64,000 nucleotides of DNA from Varanus komodoensis (Eukaryota > Chordata > Lepidosauria > Squamata > Varanidae): NCBI RefSeq assembly GCF_004798865.1, contig NW_025335268.1:56230936-56294935 (forward strand), in the 5' to 3' direction. The translations under genes were made by a program, and so were the position numbers. How positions within the stretch are numbered: the first letter of the stretch is position 1; each line of letters begins with the position of its first letter. The notes under the pieces were generated by a model. It ran no database searches, was not told the origin of the DNA, and saw only the letters and a list, made by a program, of their open reading frames with translations. Positions 13,001 to 28,000 of this stretch are shown here, one piece after another.

Positions 13001-16000
13001 CATACTTTTCTTAGTGACAAAATTCTACGCTGGCATTGATAAGCAGATGGGGCTTTAAAAGGCACCAACATGCTATCCAGGATGATGCCTATTGCATCAC
13101 AGTGGGGAGAAAAATCAAAAGGGTGCCAGAAAAGAAAGCCCCTCTCACTGGTTGCTTTTAGATAAAGCTGTACTGGCAAAGGAACAACCAGGGGGCCTAG
13201 ATCCTTAACGAATGGCCTTGATCTTGATAGGAGAGAAAACACTCCCTCAGGTAGCCTGGCCCCAAGTTGTTTAAGGCCTTATAAGTCAATAGCATGTGAT
13301 AAAATGTTGTAACTTTGGACAAATTTGAAAATTGATGCATTGAAACATAGTGTTAGAGGGGAGCTTTGCAAATACCCTGAAGCAACAGAACAATGAACAA
13401 GTGTACCTAGATTAAATCAAGCCAGAGCTTTTCTTAGAAGCAAAAATGACAACACTGCGGCTGTTGTACTTTGGACACATCATGAGAAGGCAAAGCTCCC
13501 TGGAGAAACAGTAAAGCAAGTGAAAGTAGAAGGCAGAAGAAAAGGAAGACCAAATATCAGGTGGACTGACTCTGTTAGGAAAGCCACAGGCTTGAATTTG
13601 GACAAACTGAGCAAAGCTGACATGGATAGGGCATTTGGAGGGCTTTCATCATAGAGCTGCCATTAGTCAGAGATCACTCGACCACATACAGGAGCAGCAG
13701 CAGCAGCAAGAGGAGGAGGAAAAAGAAGCAGAAGCAGCAGCAAAAAGAAGACAATGACAAAGACAAAGAAGATGAAGGTGATGAAGCGGCAGCAGCAAGA
13801 AGACAAAGACAAAGACGAAACAGCAGCAGCACCAAGGAGAAGACTAAGACCGAGACCGAGACAAATACCAAGACGCAGTGGCAGCAGCAAGAAAAAGATG
13901 AAGACCAAGACACAGAAGCAATTTTGGACAGTAAGATGGATTAAGACAACTAACATAGATCTGAGTGACAAGCTTTAGCAGTAAGCCAAGCTAGTCCATA
14001 AGAAAACAAACTCAATGGACAGGCAATGCCCTTATTAAGTCCAACCAAAAATGCCCAAAATTATAGGCAAGCATCAAGATCTCTTCTTCTGGCAAACTCG
14101 ATTCAAAAGTACATTGGAAGGAAGGAAGGAAGGAAGGCTGACATGCTAATGTAAGACACAAGTCGGTGTCTTATAATAGAGTAGTTGCAGATACAAATGG
14201 ATTAGGGTCCGCTAAGTGCACTTGAAGTTATACCTGCATAATGAAATGGCTGAATCTCCTATCATTGAAAATATAAAATCCAGTGAGTGCTTGAATTTCA
14301 CTCCAGTATTAGGCAAAACATGGTTTCCTTCATAGGGAGAAAATGAAAGTAGAGAGATACATAGCAGTTTTTGTATTAACTAAGCTAGAGATGGATTTTG
14401 GTTGGTGCACTGGGTTACAAAACATAAGTTCATAGACGCCAAGTGATGTAGCCTTGTATTTGGAGGAAAAGAAACCTTAAAGAGTAAAGTGCCAGATTAA
14501 GGGCTCCATCCACCACTATGGGTAGGCTTCTTTCTCTCTCCTACAAAGCAATGCCGTTTCTCATGCCTGAAGAGATATAGCTGTGCTCATGGGTGAATCT
14601 GAAGCAAAGTTTGTATATTATCAGGTAGCCTAAAAGGATTTAAAAGCAGCCATGCAGCAACCTTAGCCATTAGCCAGTTAAGCATGAAAACTTGGCTTTG
14701 AGCCCTTATAACACACAAGACTAAGCTAGGTTAGTTTGGCTGTGCAATGGCCATCAGAATAATTCAAAACAATGATGTTGTTCTCATGGAGTTTTGTGTT
14801 TCCACAAGATGAAAGGGTACCAAAATGGATGGAGTGTACATGTACACAACATCAGCAGCAGAGATGTAGTACGTTGTAGATTTCTTCTTTGTCTTATCGA
14901 TTTGAGCATGAAGTGTCTTCATTTGCAAATGATGAGAACAGTGGGAATGGGTAGGAAATTCCTTTGCCTTTCTGTTGGAAATGCCTTTCCCTTTCTGCTA
15001 AAGAGTCTTGAGTGGTTTGCACATTGATACTCTCTATTCTGATGGTTACACATGTCAGAAAGTTCAAGGGAGCAGAGTTATGAAAAAAATCCTGCCCAGT
15101 GGCTCAGGATAGTGGAAATTGTACTCCAACACCCCTGGACCGTTCCACGATAGGGGAGACAGATACAATATGAGAAAGGCTGATGTCCACATGAAGAAAA
15201 CCGATGCCAGCATGGCCAGGAATTATGAGTACTGTAGGCTAAAACATTCTGCGAGGCTGAATGCATATCCCTGCATAGCCCTGTTTTGCATGTATAAAAT
15301 CCCTGGTTTAGTCCCTCATATCATCAGTTTAAAAAGCTCAGATAACAGATGAAGGGGAAAAGACCCTGGAAATTCAATTCCACTTAAACTAAATAAGGCT
15401 ATGTGAATGACTAGTCTGGCCTAGTATGAATCATCTTTGCACAAGTTCTCTTTGCTTGTTGATTGTTCAATTGGTGCTATTTTTTCCTAATATAAATATA
15501 GCATGTATGCTTCAGATTCTACTTTGATCCGATTACAGTAATCAAGTAATTCACCTATTCTTTTCAGACCTTTCAAGGCATGGCTATTGTATATGGAAGC
15601 TGTCATAACAATTTTATTAGCATGATTAGATACTTCAGAGTCTTTTCCAAAGCTTACCCACTTACACAGGGGCTTAAATAAGGACCATAATTTTCCAGCC
15701 AATGTAATCTTATCAGCCATGCTTTGTACGCTGCTAAGGCTCAGTTCTGAGCAACTCAGCTGTTGTGGCGTGAAAGCCAGTGCTACTGTATGTGTTGGGT
15801 TAAATCGAAGGCCTTAACCACATGAGAAAAATCTATGGGATGGCTCCCCTTCCCACCCCAGAAGGGCCCCAGCTTTGGAACCCTCCACAGACCCTCCTGG
15901 GATCAGAGGAAAAGGGCAAGTGAGAGACAGCTAGAAAAGGATTTCTAAATTAAAACTTTAATGACCTTTCAAAAAGTGTTACGCTTTATAATCAGGCACA

Positions 16001-19000
16001 GTTTCATATGTACACGGGTACCAACCACTCAACAGTACAATATTTATTCTAAATGTCTGCTCTTAACTGCAAAAGTAAAATTATGCTGTCCTATTTACCT
16101 CAGAGTAAAGAACTTGCCCAGAATTACATTTATTTTACAACAGCCATCTAATAGTTGATTAAAGAAGCCCAGTTTTCAAAAAAGGATTTTCCTTTTGCCT
16201 TCCTTCTTCACTCTTATGTAGTTTGAGAGTTCTTGACCGTTTGACAAAATCACTGCATCTTATTCCTAAACAAGAAGTTTTACACACTGGGAAAAGTAGA
16301 TGATACATGACCACAGACGAACAGGGATTTAATGCTTCCACCCACCATACTGTAGTATCAGTGAAGATTTACTACCTGAAGTTGCGAATTAGATTTTGTT
16401 TAGCTGAGAAAGACTGCACTTAAGGATAGTAAGCATATAAAACAGGAAGAAAGCTAGGGAAGGTTCATTCTACTAACAGCAATTAGAAGGTTCTGTACCT
16501 GAGGCAGAATCCGTAATGATGAGGTAGAACTGAGAAAAGGAATAAAAATGTGGCAGTGAGTTCCACAGACCCAAGACTCAAATTATTTTTATTTTAAAAG
16601 AAATATAGGTGAGATAAGTGAGATAATCAGAAGCTGCTTCATTTCATCTGCTGGCAGTAGTGGCATGATCTGTAAAGTTTTTTCACATCTGGGTTTTAAA
16701 TTAGAATTACATTAATTGACTGCTATGGCATCTCACAGAACATGCCCAGAAACACAGGATAATGTAAAAGAAAACCTAAATGTGCATAAGTGCAATACAT
16801 GGTAATGTGACTCTGCTAATATGCAGAGTAAAAGATAGATTAGATCAGTAATTTTGCTAAGGAACAAAACAAAATATTGTGTTGGGGATCTTACATCAAG
16901 AGCTAAAAAAAATTCTCCCAAGGATTTAGACATTTTATCTATCCAGACTTTTTGTAGAAATGTTCTTAGTGCCTAGGTTCATAGAATCATAGAACAGTAG
17001 AGTTGTATGAGGCCAGAAAGCCATTGGGTCCAACCCACTGCTGTTGCAAGCATTAAGTTAAGCCATTCCATTCAAATGACTGTCCAGACACTTTCTGAAT
17101 GTCTCCAGTGAGGCAAAACCCATAACTTCTCTAGGTAATAGGTACCATTGTTGTATTGCTCTGACAGTGAAGAAATTCTCACTGTCCAGAATTTAAATTC
17201 TTTAAATTACAGTTTTATTTAGATGCTAGTTTTGTAAATTCTGGTTTAAATTCTCACCATCAGGAATTTAAATTTTTAAATTCTAGTTTTTAGATGTCAA
17301 GTTGAATAGAGTAAAGGCTGGAGAGAAATATAAAATTCCTTTGTGTTAAATTCTAAAAGGAAAAAAGATATTCCAAAGCTGTTCTATTTTTACAACTTTT
17401 TGGACCTCAGAGGAAAAATAGACGGAAACTCCGGGGGCAGAGGTCCCTCCCAAATTTTCAATTTCTTTCTGGGCTTTCACATTTCTATTCATTCAACCTC
17501 TTAAAATCCCTGCTATTTCATCAGAAACAAAGCACATATCATTTAGTTTTGCCCTTGTTTTGCTTTCAATAACACATGCCACTATTCCATCTGCTACTAT
17601 CACATTGGAAGGAAAGCATTTTTAATTTATATTTTTTCTGTTTATAAACATAGTTTCTTATATAATGCTATAGTCTGATGTACTGTGTATTGATTCCCCT
17701 GCCCTAAGCTGCATGTTCCAGTCATTTCTCTTCAGAACACATCTACTAATGGTATAAAAAACTCCTTTATCAGAAACTGAAAATTCTAAGCTCCGAGAAC
17801 TGACTCTGTAAGCACCGAGACAGAACATTGGTGGAAGAGAAGAGATGCCAGATCCTGCTCCACCAAAGCTGCACATTTATTTGAGAGATAGGATGTGATG
17901 AGCACCATCTCATCATTTGATGAATTTTGGCAATGTCCCTCTTCAGTGCATTTTCCCCACTTGGTTGAAAGCGCCACCTGGTGCCTAACAAATGAAAACA
18001 CATGGTGTTTGGTGACAGTCTTTTGCAGTCTGAATGTTGCATACAGGCTCCTGTAATACTATCCTCTCAAAAAGAAAACCACAATTGGCTTAAAGTGACA
18101 GGCAAAGGTAGCACACAACCTTGTGCCTGCCAGTCATTTTCCTGATCTACGTAAAGCTCTGGCCAGCACCTTGTTCTCCCCGGCTGGCTGTTTTTCCCCT
18201 TGCAAACATGCGTTGGGAACCCTGCAGCAGGACAAGCACCAAAGAAGGATGACTTAGAACTGAGGGAGAGGGAAAGCTTGGCAAAGAAAAGAACAGCTAC
18301 CCTGTGCCCTCCAACCCTACCAAACTGCCTCCTTCTGAAGGTGCTTTTAGTCTTCAACTAAAGATTAAATCTTTACAGCATCAGACTCTCCTTTCACTGC
18401 CAGATACATCTGCAACTGAGTGTCCTTTCGGCTTTGACCCTTTCGCTTCATTTTTTCTGGCACTACTAGTACTAACCCTCTGCTCTTATTTATTTATTTA
18501 GAAAATTTCTATGCCACTCCATTCACCGAAGCCTCGGGGCAGCTCACAACATGAATAACTTCAATTAAAATAATATAAATTAACAGTATAAAGTAAGTTA
18601 ACAGTACAAAATAAGTCGCCCTGGCCAAAGAATACAATAAATAAATACTATTAACAGTTAAAATGATGTTTGAATAAAAAGGTCTTCGCCTGGCGCCAAA
18701 AAACAAATAACGACGGCGCCAGGAGGACCTCTCTGGGGAGCGCATTCCATAGATTGGGCGCCACCACTGAGAAAGCCCTCCTCCGAGTACTCACCCTCCT
18801 AATTTTCTCCACGGAGGGTTTCCGGAGAAGGGCCTCTCCTGCAGATCTCAGGGGGCAGGCAGGCATATATGGACGTAAGCGCTCCTTCAGGTAACCAGGA
18901 CCCAAGCCATTTAGGGCTTTATAGGTCATCACCAACACCTTGAATTGGGCCCGGACTTAAATGGGAAGCCAGTGAAGCTGACAGAGGACTGGAGTCATGT

Positions 19001-22000
19001 GAACATAATGCCCAGTCCCCGTCAGCAGCCTGGCAGCTTTATTTTGAACCAATTGAAGTATCCGGACCATCTTCAAGGGTAGCCCCATGTAGAGTGCGTT
19101 ACAGAAGTCAAGTCGGGAAGTCACCAATGCGTGTGTCACTGTCACCAGGCAGTCGTACTCCAGGTAGGGGCGCAGCTGATGGATCAGCCGAAGCTGAAAG
19201 AAAGCGCTCCTCGCCACCGCTGTCACCTGAGCTTCCAGTGAAAGCTCTGGGTCGAGGAGCACTCCCAAGCTGCGGACCTCGTCCCTAAGAGGGAGTGCAA
19301 CCCCATTCAGGACTAGGTTCAATTCACCCTCACCGAAGCCCAATCTGCCAACCAACAGGACCTCCGTCTTGTCTGGATTGAGCTTCAGTTTATTGGTCCT
19401 CATCCAGCTCATTACCTCGGCCAGGCACCGGTTCAGCACAGCCACTGCCTCACCTGGATTGGTGGAAAAGGAGAGGTAGAGCTGGGTATCATCAGCGTAC
19501 TGATGATTCCGTAGCCCGCACCTCCTGATGATCTCTCCCAGCGGTTTCATGTAGACGTCCAATAGGCAAGTGGTGGGACGTACTCGTCCAAGCACCTTGT
19601 CCACATCATCAGGCCACAATAACTGAAATTCATCCATTAATTTTGGACCAGACGGTGGCATTGGTATCTCCCCAGACACCTCTGAATCACTAGTAGAGTT
19701 TAGCTCGTGACGAATCTGAGCTATTTTCTCCCTGAAATGCTTGGCAAAGTCGTCACAGTGGGCCTTCGAGGGTGGAACCATATCTTTCTTATGGCCAGGG
19801 TGAACCAGGCCTTGTACCACTCAAAAAAGCTCTGCCGGACGGCATTTTGAGGAGGCAATGGAAACGGAAAAGAATTTCTTTTTCGCCACCCTCACCGCCA
19901 CAGCATAGGCCCAGTAATGGGCTCTTAAGTGTGTTCAGTCAGATTCATCCCGTGATCTCCTCCACCTACGCTCTAGCCGTCTCCCAGCCTGCTTCATCGC
20001 CCGCAATTCAGGTGTATACCAAGGGGAAGAGTGGGCTCTGCCCGGCGGGAGAGGACGCTTAGGAGCGATCGTGTCAACAGCCCTGGTCATCTCCCCATTC
20101 CACAGTTCGACCAGAGCCTCGACAGGAGCACCAGTCTTTTCAGCCAGAAACTCCCCCAGGGCCTTCAGGAATCCATCTGGATCCATCCAGCTCCGGGGGC
20201 GGACCCACACAATCAGATCTGCACCCTTACAGAGGGAGAGGCTGCTCTCAAGCACAAACCTCACCAGGAAGTGATCTGACCATGACACGGGTGTCGGACA
20301 TAAATTCCTCACCCTCAGACCACCCTCTTCCTGCCCCATCAAGAAAACCAAGTCCAGAGTGTGACCACATTCATGGGTCGGGCCTGTGACATGTTGAGAC
20401 AGCCCCATGGCCATCATGGAGGCCATGAAGTCCTGAGCCGCCCTGGTCAGACCAGTCTCGGCATGGAGATTGAAGTCCCCCAGGACCAACATCCTGGGGG
20501 TCCTCAACACCAGGTCCGAGACGATCTCCATCAGCTCAGGCAGGGAGACTGTTGGGCAGAAGGGTGCATGGTACACCAACAGAATCCCCAATCTGTCTCG
20601 GTTGCCCAACACCAAGTAGAGGCACTCCAGCCCTGGCCTCGAAGGGACTGGAAGTCCTGTGAGGGAGATGGAGGCTCGGTAAACCAAAGCGACCCCCCTC
20701 CCCTCCAGGCATGAACGGTGCTGAACCAGATACCTGGGCGGGCACATTTGAGAGAGGGCGACATCCCCCCCCCTCCCACCCAGGTCTCCGTTATGCAAGC
20801 CAGGTCGGCCCCCTCATCCACAATCAAGTCATGGATGAGGGAAGATTTATTGTGGACTGACCTGGCATTGAGCAGCAGCACCGTCAGGCCCGAGGGGCGG
20901 TTGACAAGACTACCTGGAACCCTCTGGCTGGGGGCAGAACCAGGAGGGACAGGTGTTAGCCATCTGTCCCTCCTTCTTCTACACGGACACGTTAAACCCC
21001 CACCGCTGTAACATCCATTGCCCATGACCACCCCAATGGCGGCGCCCACGCGCTCCCCAGGAAACTCAAGCATCGACATGGCCAGGGACGACTCCATAAA
21101 AACAAATTAAAATACAATAAAACTTCAAAACAATCAAAAACTCCCCATTCCCCCCCCCCAATACAAAATTAAAATTCCCCCCACCGACCTAGTCCCCCAC
21201 CAGCCCAGCCCCACACAGCCACGAACGGCCACAAACGGCGACAACCGCCCTTTGGCCATCGCCCTTCGGCCGCCGGCCAGAGGTCGCCGGCCCCAGGCCG
21301 CGTCCGGTGGGTTAAGCCGGCACCCGCCCACGCACCCCACCCCAATCCGGCATTGCTCTCACCGACGCTGGTGGGGGGAAGCAGGGAGGGGAGCAGAAAC
21401 CCACCCGGCAGCAAGATGGCGGCGCCCTCCTCCGTGCCATCGACGGCGGTCTTGGCGTGGCCCTGGCATGGCCCTGGTGTCCTCCGTGCCCGGGGTGGCC
21501 CAGCGGTGGCCGCAGGAGCGGTGTCTGCTGGCCCCCGGCTCAGCAGTGCGCCTCAGGTCCAGTGGCGGCGGCCACGATGACAGCGTGGCGCGGCGCAGCA
21601 GGTGATCCAGGGTGTGGAGCGTGGCAGGTGTTCCGGGAGGGGAGGGAGCCCAAAGCCCGCCCAGCCCCAGGCCACATCCGGCGGGTTAAGCCGGTGCCCG
21701 CCTGCGCGCCCCGCCCCAATCCGGCATTGCTCTCACCGACGCCGGTGGGGGGGAGCAGGGAGGGGCGTGGAAACCCGCCCAGTGGCAAGATGGCGGCGCC
21801 CTCCTCCGTGCCATCGACGGCGGCCCTGGTGTGGCCCTGGCATGGTCCTGGCGTCCTCCGTGCCCGGGGTGGCCCAGCGGTGGCCGCGGAAGCAGTGTCT
21901 GCTGGCCCCCGGCTCAGCGGTGCACCTCAGGTCTGGCGGCGGCAGCAGCGGCTCTTCCCCAATAGCATATTGGATACCTTCCGACCTGAGGGGCTTATCT

Positions 22001-25000
22001 TCCGGCGTCATATCTTTTTGCCTTTTGGTACTGTCCATGGGGTTTTCATGGCAAAGATACTGCAGTGGGTTGCCATTTCCTTCTCCAGTGGCAGAAAGTG
22101 AACTAAAGAGCCTCTTGATGCAGGTGAAGGAGGAGAGTGTAAAAGTTGGCTTGAAACTCAACATTAAGAAAACTAAGATCATGGCATCCAGTCCTATCAC
22201 TTCCTGGCAAATAGATGGGGAAGAAATGGAGGTAGTGACAGATTTTATTTTCCTGGGCTCCAAGATCACCACAGACAGGAACTGCAGCCAAGAAATTTAA
22301 AGACGCTTGCTCCTGGGGAGGAAAGCTATGGCAAATCTAGACAGCACACTAAAAAGCAGAGGCATCACCCTGCCAACAAAAGTCAAGACTATGGTTTTTC
22401 CAGTTTCAATGTATGGCTGTGAATGTTGGACCATAAGGAAGGCTGAGCGCCAAAGAATTGAGGCCTTTGAATTGTGGTGCTGGAGGAGACTTCTGCAAGT
22501 CCCTTGGACTGCAAGACGATCAAACCAGTCAGTCCTAGAGGAGATCAACCCTGACTGCTCTTTAGAAGGCCAGATACTGAAGATGAAACTCAAATACTTT
22601 GGCCACCTAATGAGAAGGAAGGACTCACTGGAGAAGAGCCTAATGTTGGGAACAATAGATGGCAAAAGAAGAAGGGGACGGCAGAGGATGAGGTGGCTAG
22701 ATGGAGTCACTGAAGCAGTCAGCGTGAGCTTATATGGACTCCGGCGGATGGTGGAGGACAGGAAGGCCTGGAGGAATGTTGTCCATGGGGTTGCGATGGT
22801 TCGGACATGACTTCGCGACTAACAACAACAAAGACTAAATTAGATTATTTTACTCTATCCATCACAATGTAATCTATCAATCACATTGGGTGTGATATCA
22901 CTGAAGGTGGAACGACATACACATTACTAGAAACCAGGAATGCAGCCAAACTGGTGCTTCCAGATGTTTTGGACTTCAGCTGGCATCAGCCAGTACTGCC
23001 AAAGGCAAGAATGCCAGGAGCTTCAGGCCAAAACATCAGGAGGGCACCAGATTAGTGGAATTAGATCATTGCAGACTTTGGAGTGAATATCTTACAGCAG
23101 GGGAGGGCTCTTTAGTTGGCAATGTGTGCCACTTGAATTACTTCAGACATGGCAAGGCAGCCCTGCTGAATGTGGAGATCTTTCCAGTCATTCAGCTGTA
23201 TGGGACTTGGAGTTCTGTCCCCGCCCCCATAAGTCCTGCCCTGACAGTACCACTGCTGCAAACAGGTTCTCTCTAATTCAGCATTGCTAATTCAGCATTG
23301 ATTTTATGGCTGTGCCTCCTTTCCTTTTCAATGGTTGCTCCCAGCAGCATCAAACTAAAGAAATATGCAGTGTCGTAACATCTTCATGTATGAATGTACA
23401 GTCTGCGACAAGGCAGAGTTCTGCCAATACATATCCTGTGTGGCACAGTTCTGAGTAAACAAGATACTGTATTTACTCAGATAGAAAACCTGCTATATGC
23501 AAAGGAGCTCACTCCCAGGTCCGTGTGTGCAGGCTTGCAGTCATAGACATGGATCTATTTGAACTTCAACAGATGGAAATCAGATCAGATCTGTGAAAGT
23601 TTGCATTGAAATGTGGGGCAAATCTCCATAGCCTACACTGCAAATGTCAACCACATTTTTTCCTCTAAGATTGTCAGATATCATTTATATGCTCCATGGA
23701 ACTTCCTATGCTCATCTGCCAGAAGCAAAATTCTGTTTATACTAGACAGACCCACACATGCCTGCAGATGTAAAAATAAAATCTAATATTATACTCACAT
23801 GGTTTATTCATAGAAAAATCAAGAATCAAGCAGAGGCCTACTGGTACAGAAGGAAACCATGGAGACCACTGACCGTGCTACTATTCTTGTAGAGGCACTT
23901 GAAAATATGATGGATAATATCCAAGGTAAGTTTATGTATTATTCCTGGTTCATCTGAATGGCAGGAATAGGACAGTGAAACTGCCAATGGAGCAAAGTCA
24001 TCATAGTACTGTTACCAGCTATCCAAACTTAAAATATAGTACTGAAAATGCCCTAACTTAAATCCAGATTTTACACAAATACATAAGAAATTATTCCTGT
24101 TTTAATAACTGAAGTCTCCATAAATATTGAACTGGGGATCAACTGTGAATAGTCTTCAGTCTAGATAGAGCTTTGGGCTTAAAACCTGCATTTTTTCCAA
24201 CTAACCTGCCAGTAAAATATTATTTTTTTTTGATGGACATATCAAAAGAACAGTGCCGATTGAGTCTTTGAGACTAATTCACGTGACAGTTTCCCAGGCT
24301 CCCAGTTTATCACCATAGTAAATAGCTAGGAGAGTCCTGGGAAAAGCAAGTAAACTCTCCCCTTCACTCACACATGCACACGTGCACACACACACACAGT
24401 TGTGTTACTCCTTCTTCCATCTATAATGGAGAGCTAGAGAAGTAATCAAACTCTCTTGTTCTGCCCAGGGATATTTCTATTCTGAGAACACCTGAGACTA
24501 CATTTTGGACTCATGACTGCCCTTTCAAATTGCATGGAGGAGCATGGGATGACATTTCCTGTGTGCATTCGTCTCTGGTACAAGAGCAATGGAAGCAAAG
24601 CTCTGGTTAGCTGTAACAGGGTGTGAGGAAGGCTTCCAGTGCTGAAGCCTTGGTGAGGCAGCATGAGACATGCAAGCCAAAACACTTGGAGAGCCACAGC
24701 TTGCCCACCCCTGCCTTAACATCTGCAGCATACCACTTCATTGTGGTGCAGTTGCCATTGCTCCTCTACTAGGGAGAGAGTTGCACCCTTTTTAAGGATG
24801 CAGTCCTATATTGCTTCATCTAAGTCCCATTGAAAGCAATGGGGCTTATTTCTAGGCAGAAATGTATATTATTATTATTTATTATTACCACCCATAGCCA
24901 AAACTCTCTGGGTGGTTCACAACATTGAAGTCCCCCATCCAGATTCCAACCAGGCCTGACCCTGCTTAGCTTCCAAGACGGGGCGTGATCAGGCCCTTCA

Positions 25001-28000
25001 AGCTACATAAGATTGCTGTTTAAATGATGTATTGTGAACAAGCCAAGTAAGCCAGTCCTGGCCATCAGCACTGAACCAATTCCAAATGTTTTGAATGAAT
25101 AGAATCATTTGACCATAATTAACAACTAAATTGCATGGGGGAGGGTGGAATAGTAAAAAAGGTGAGAAGAGGTCATCCGGTTTGTAATCAAACTTACTGA
25201 CTGTCAAATGACTAATCTTCTTGCTACTCCAGGACTAATAACACTGAAATTTATTCATGCTAGCTTGCTGATCACAAGAAAAAGCTGGAAAATATTCCTC
25301 CTGACATCAAGCGCAGTGACACCATTATCACTTGTTTATTGCTACTTGGTGCCTCATCTAATATGGGATTCAAAATGAGATTCATACCATGAATACCTGC
25401 TCCTGTTTCTCAGAAAAGTGCTGCCATCAAATGATTGAACGTATAGCAACTGTGGGGTAGCAAGGCTGCTTCTGCAATGCAGGCAAAGGAAAGAGCTACA
25501 TTGTTGTACCAGCTGACGATCTGGGTGCCCAGCAGAAACACAGCCAGGAGCTTGAAGGGCTGGTTGCAAGAAGCCAGGTGTACAAGAAAAAATATTCTGG
25601 GTGCTCCCAGAAAAGGCTTTTAGCAAGCAATCCCACTGCCTTATTTATTTAGTGGCCCTCTAGACATTGTCTTCAATTTGCAGCCTTCCCATGTTTTACC
25701 ACCAAGTATTCCATTTTTCTTATCAACAAAGGTTCTTCCAGACACAGAACTAGTGCTACCAGTCAGAGGGCTCTCTCTAAATGAGGCAGGGCAACAGCAG
25801 AATTAGAATCTCTTTTGGAAGCACCTGCAGTATTTGTCAACCAGCCCTGATGCTACTTTAAATAGGTAATATGCACATGTGCCTAACTGTCTTTGGTTAT
25901 TTCCAAGTAAGCACATAGGGCAATCATCCAGATCAGAACTTACTGCATACGGATTGTGGAGGTTTAGATGTTTTCCCACAAACCACTTTCCTGCTCTTGA
26001 AATTTTTCTCCTGCTCTTGAAGGAAAGAAAAAACTCCACTGGCAGCAGTGGAGTTTGGGGGTTTTTTCCTGGAGGCAGTTAAATTTCAACCCCAACATCA
26101 GGAGGACATTTAGTGGGGGGATGGTCGGGTGGGAAGGTTCAAAACTCCAGTTTAGAGAATTGCATACTTGGAGAGAGGAAGGAAAGTGAAGCTCAGATGC
26201 ACACTATCCATTTCTTGAAGTATACAGTTTTGCCATCAATTCTGCATTGTTCCATCTGCTTGTGGTTTGTCTGTCAAACAGAAATCAGTAGCAAAGTGGA
26301 ATATTATAGTATTGAGCATGACCTGAAGCCCGAGGATATTACTCAGAAGCTCAAAGCAGCAGAAGAGATGCTGAAGGACATCAGACAACGCAAGCCATTC
26401 ACCATTCAGATGCAGCTTGCTGGCACAGAGTCTGATGAGGCAAAGGAGTGTGAGTTGTTCTTCAGCTGCAAAGACACAGTCTGACATGGAAAAGCAAGGC
26501 GTGGACATGCAGTTGTGTGTTGAAAAATGCATGCTTAGAGAAGTTTATAAAGGCCATCCATGATAGGACCCATTGACTCAAAAATTAACCACTGCATTAT
26601 TTCCTTAGCTTAAATATTCCATATGTATACTTAAGCATCAAAGTATCACTACATAAAATGGAGGTGTGTTAAAAAGCAGGCAACACTGAGTTCTAGTGGA
26701 CAAAACATATGCCTTTCTTCAAGGTAGTACTTCTTCTGCAAGTAAATCACATTTTCCCTGCATGCCAATTGAAATATTGAGTGTTGGGAAAATGCAATTA
26801 TTTTGCTTTTTCTTCCCCAGCTAGCACTTGTGTTGCCATGGAAAGTCCTGTGTGACTGTCATTGTGCAAGAATCAAAGACAACCTTCACAGACTGAACTA
26901 CCATCTCTAAGTTTTCCTATTCCTTCCTGTAAGCAGTTCACAATGGGCATTTTAGGAACAGAAGAAGGTAGAGGTTTTTGCCTGCCATATCGTTCTCCAG
27001 CAAACTACAGTCCAATAAAGAGACATCACTGTTGCTTTTCCCTCTCGGCCCATAATTGCATTTATGTTTGCAATGATTTGGGAAGTAGGAACAAGTGATG
27101 AGGCTGATACCTAGAGCTTGAGGATGGGGGTCCATGAGCAATGATTTATTGGTGCTTATCATATCCTTAAAGTTGAATGCATTTAGCACATAGACTGCCC
27201 AGACTCAAAGCTGACTTCTCAAAGTTATCATCTGGACATGGTTTAGGAAGCAGTTAGGAAATTTCTCAAGTGATTCAGATAAGTGAGCTGGGTCATGTTT
27301 ATTTCAATGAACTGCACAGCCCATGCACATACAGCCTGCACATTACAGTTTTAGATGTAAACCTAGGCTGTTGAACATTGTAAGTTAAAAAGGGAAATGT
27401 GAAAGCAACAAACACACTTGCAGATGTAGGTACTATAGTGGCACATTCATCAGAGCCTGCCTTTAGCATTGATCCTTGTTGGGGGCATCTCAGTAGACAA
27501 AACAAGGTTTGCCTCTTCCATGATGTGGAAGGACCTTAAAACGGAAATATTCTATATTAATGTGGTGGTATTATTTTTGAAAAAGGAGAGTCCAGACTAG
27601 ATAAACATTGGGTGATGTCTAATCTTGTCATTCCACAAACAGGGAGAGTTTTGCAGAAGGAGAGCTGAACACTTGGAAGGAGGCCTTCGGCTCACCAAAG
27701 GGCCCCCTTCATGACTGTAGCTCCTTCTATGAATGGAGGGACAAAGTGGACACTGCTCTAATTCTCCAAGATGATAGCGGGCAAAGATATGTCTTCCTTA
27801 TAATATGAAAAGTTCCTTCAGAAAGTTATCCCCTGAATCAGCATCACATTGGCCTCAACTGCTGTAACCTTCTAAGGGTGTGATCTTATGCATGTTTAGA
27901 CAGAAAAAGGTCCTATTACTCCTAGCATTTTCAAAAATGGATAGGATTGCACCCAGAGTCACACATATCCGGGCTTAAAGAGCTTGCTGCAGGGACTGAA

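Noticed and set aside
13663-13978. Frames of 74-102 codons on both strands
   Set aside because: Produced by the low-complexity purine array; no stop codons because of biased composition.
20900-22000. CpG-rich block as a host CpG-island promoter or alternative LAMA4 start
   Set aside because: The GC-rich sequence is the 5' region of the L2 copy (duplicated monomers continuous with its endonuclease ORF), and no LAMA4-like exon lies next to it.
24930-24996. 5S rRNA gene
   Set aside because: Only the middle part of 5S is present, diverged, and fused to a LINE-type tail; it is a SINE.
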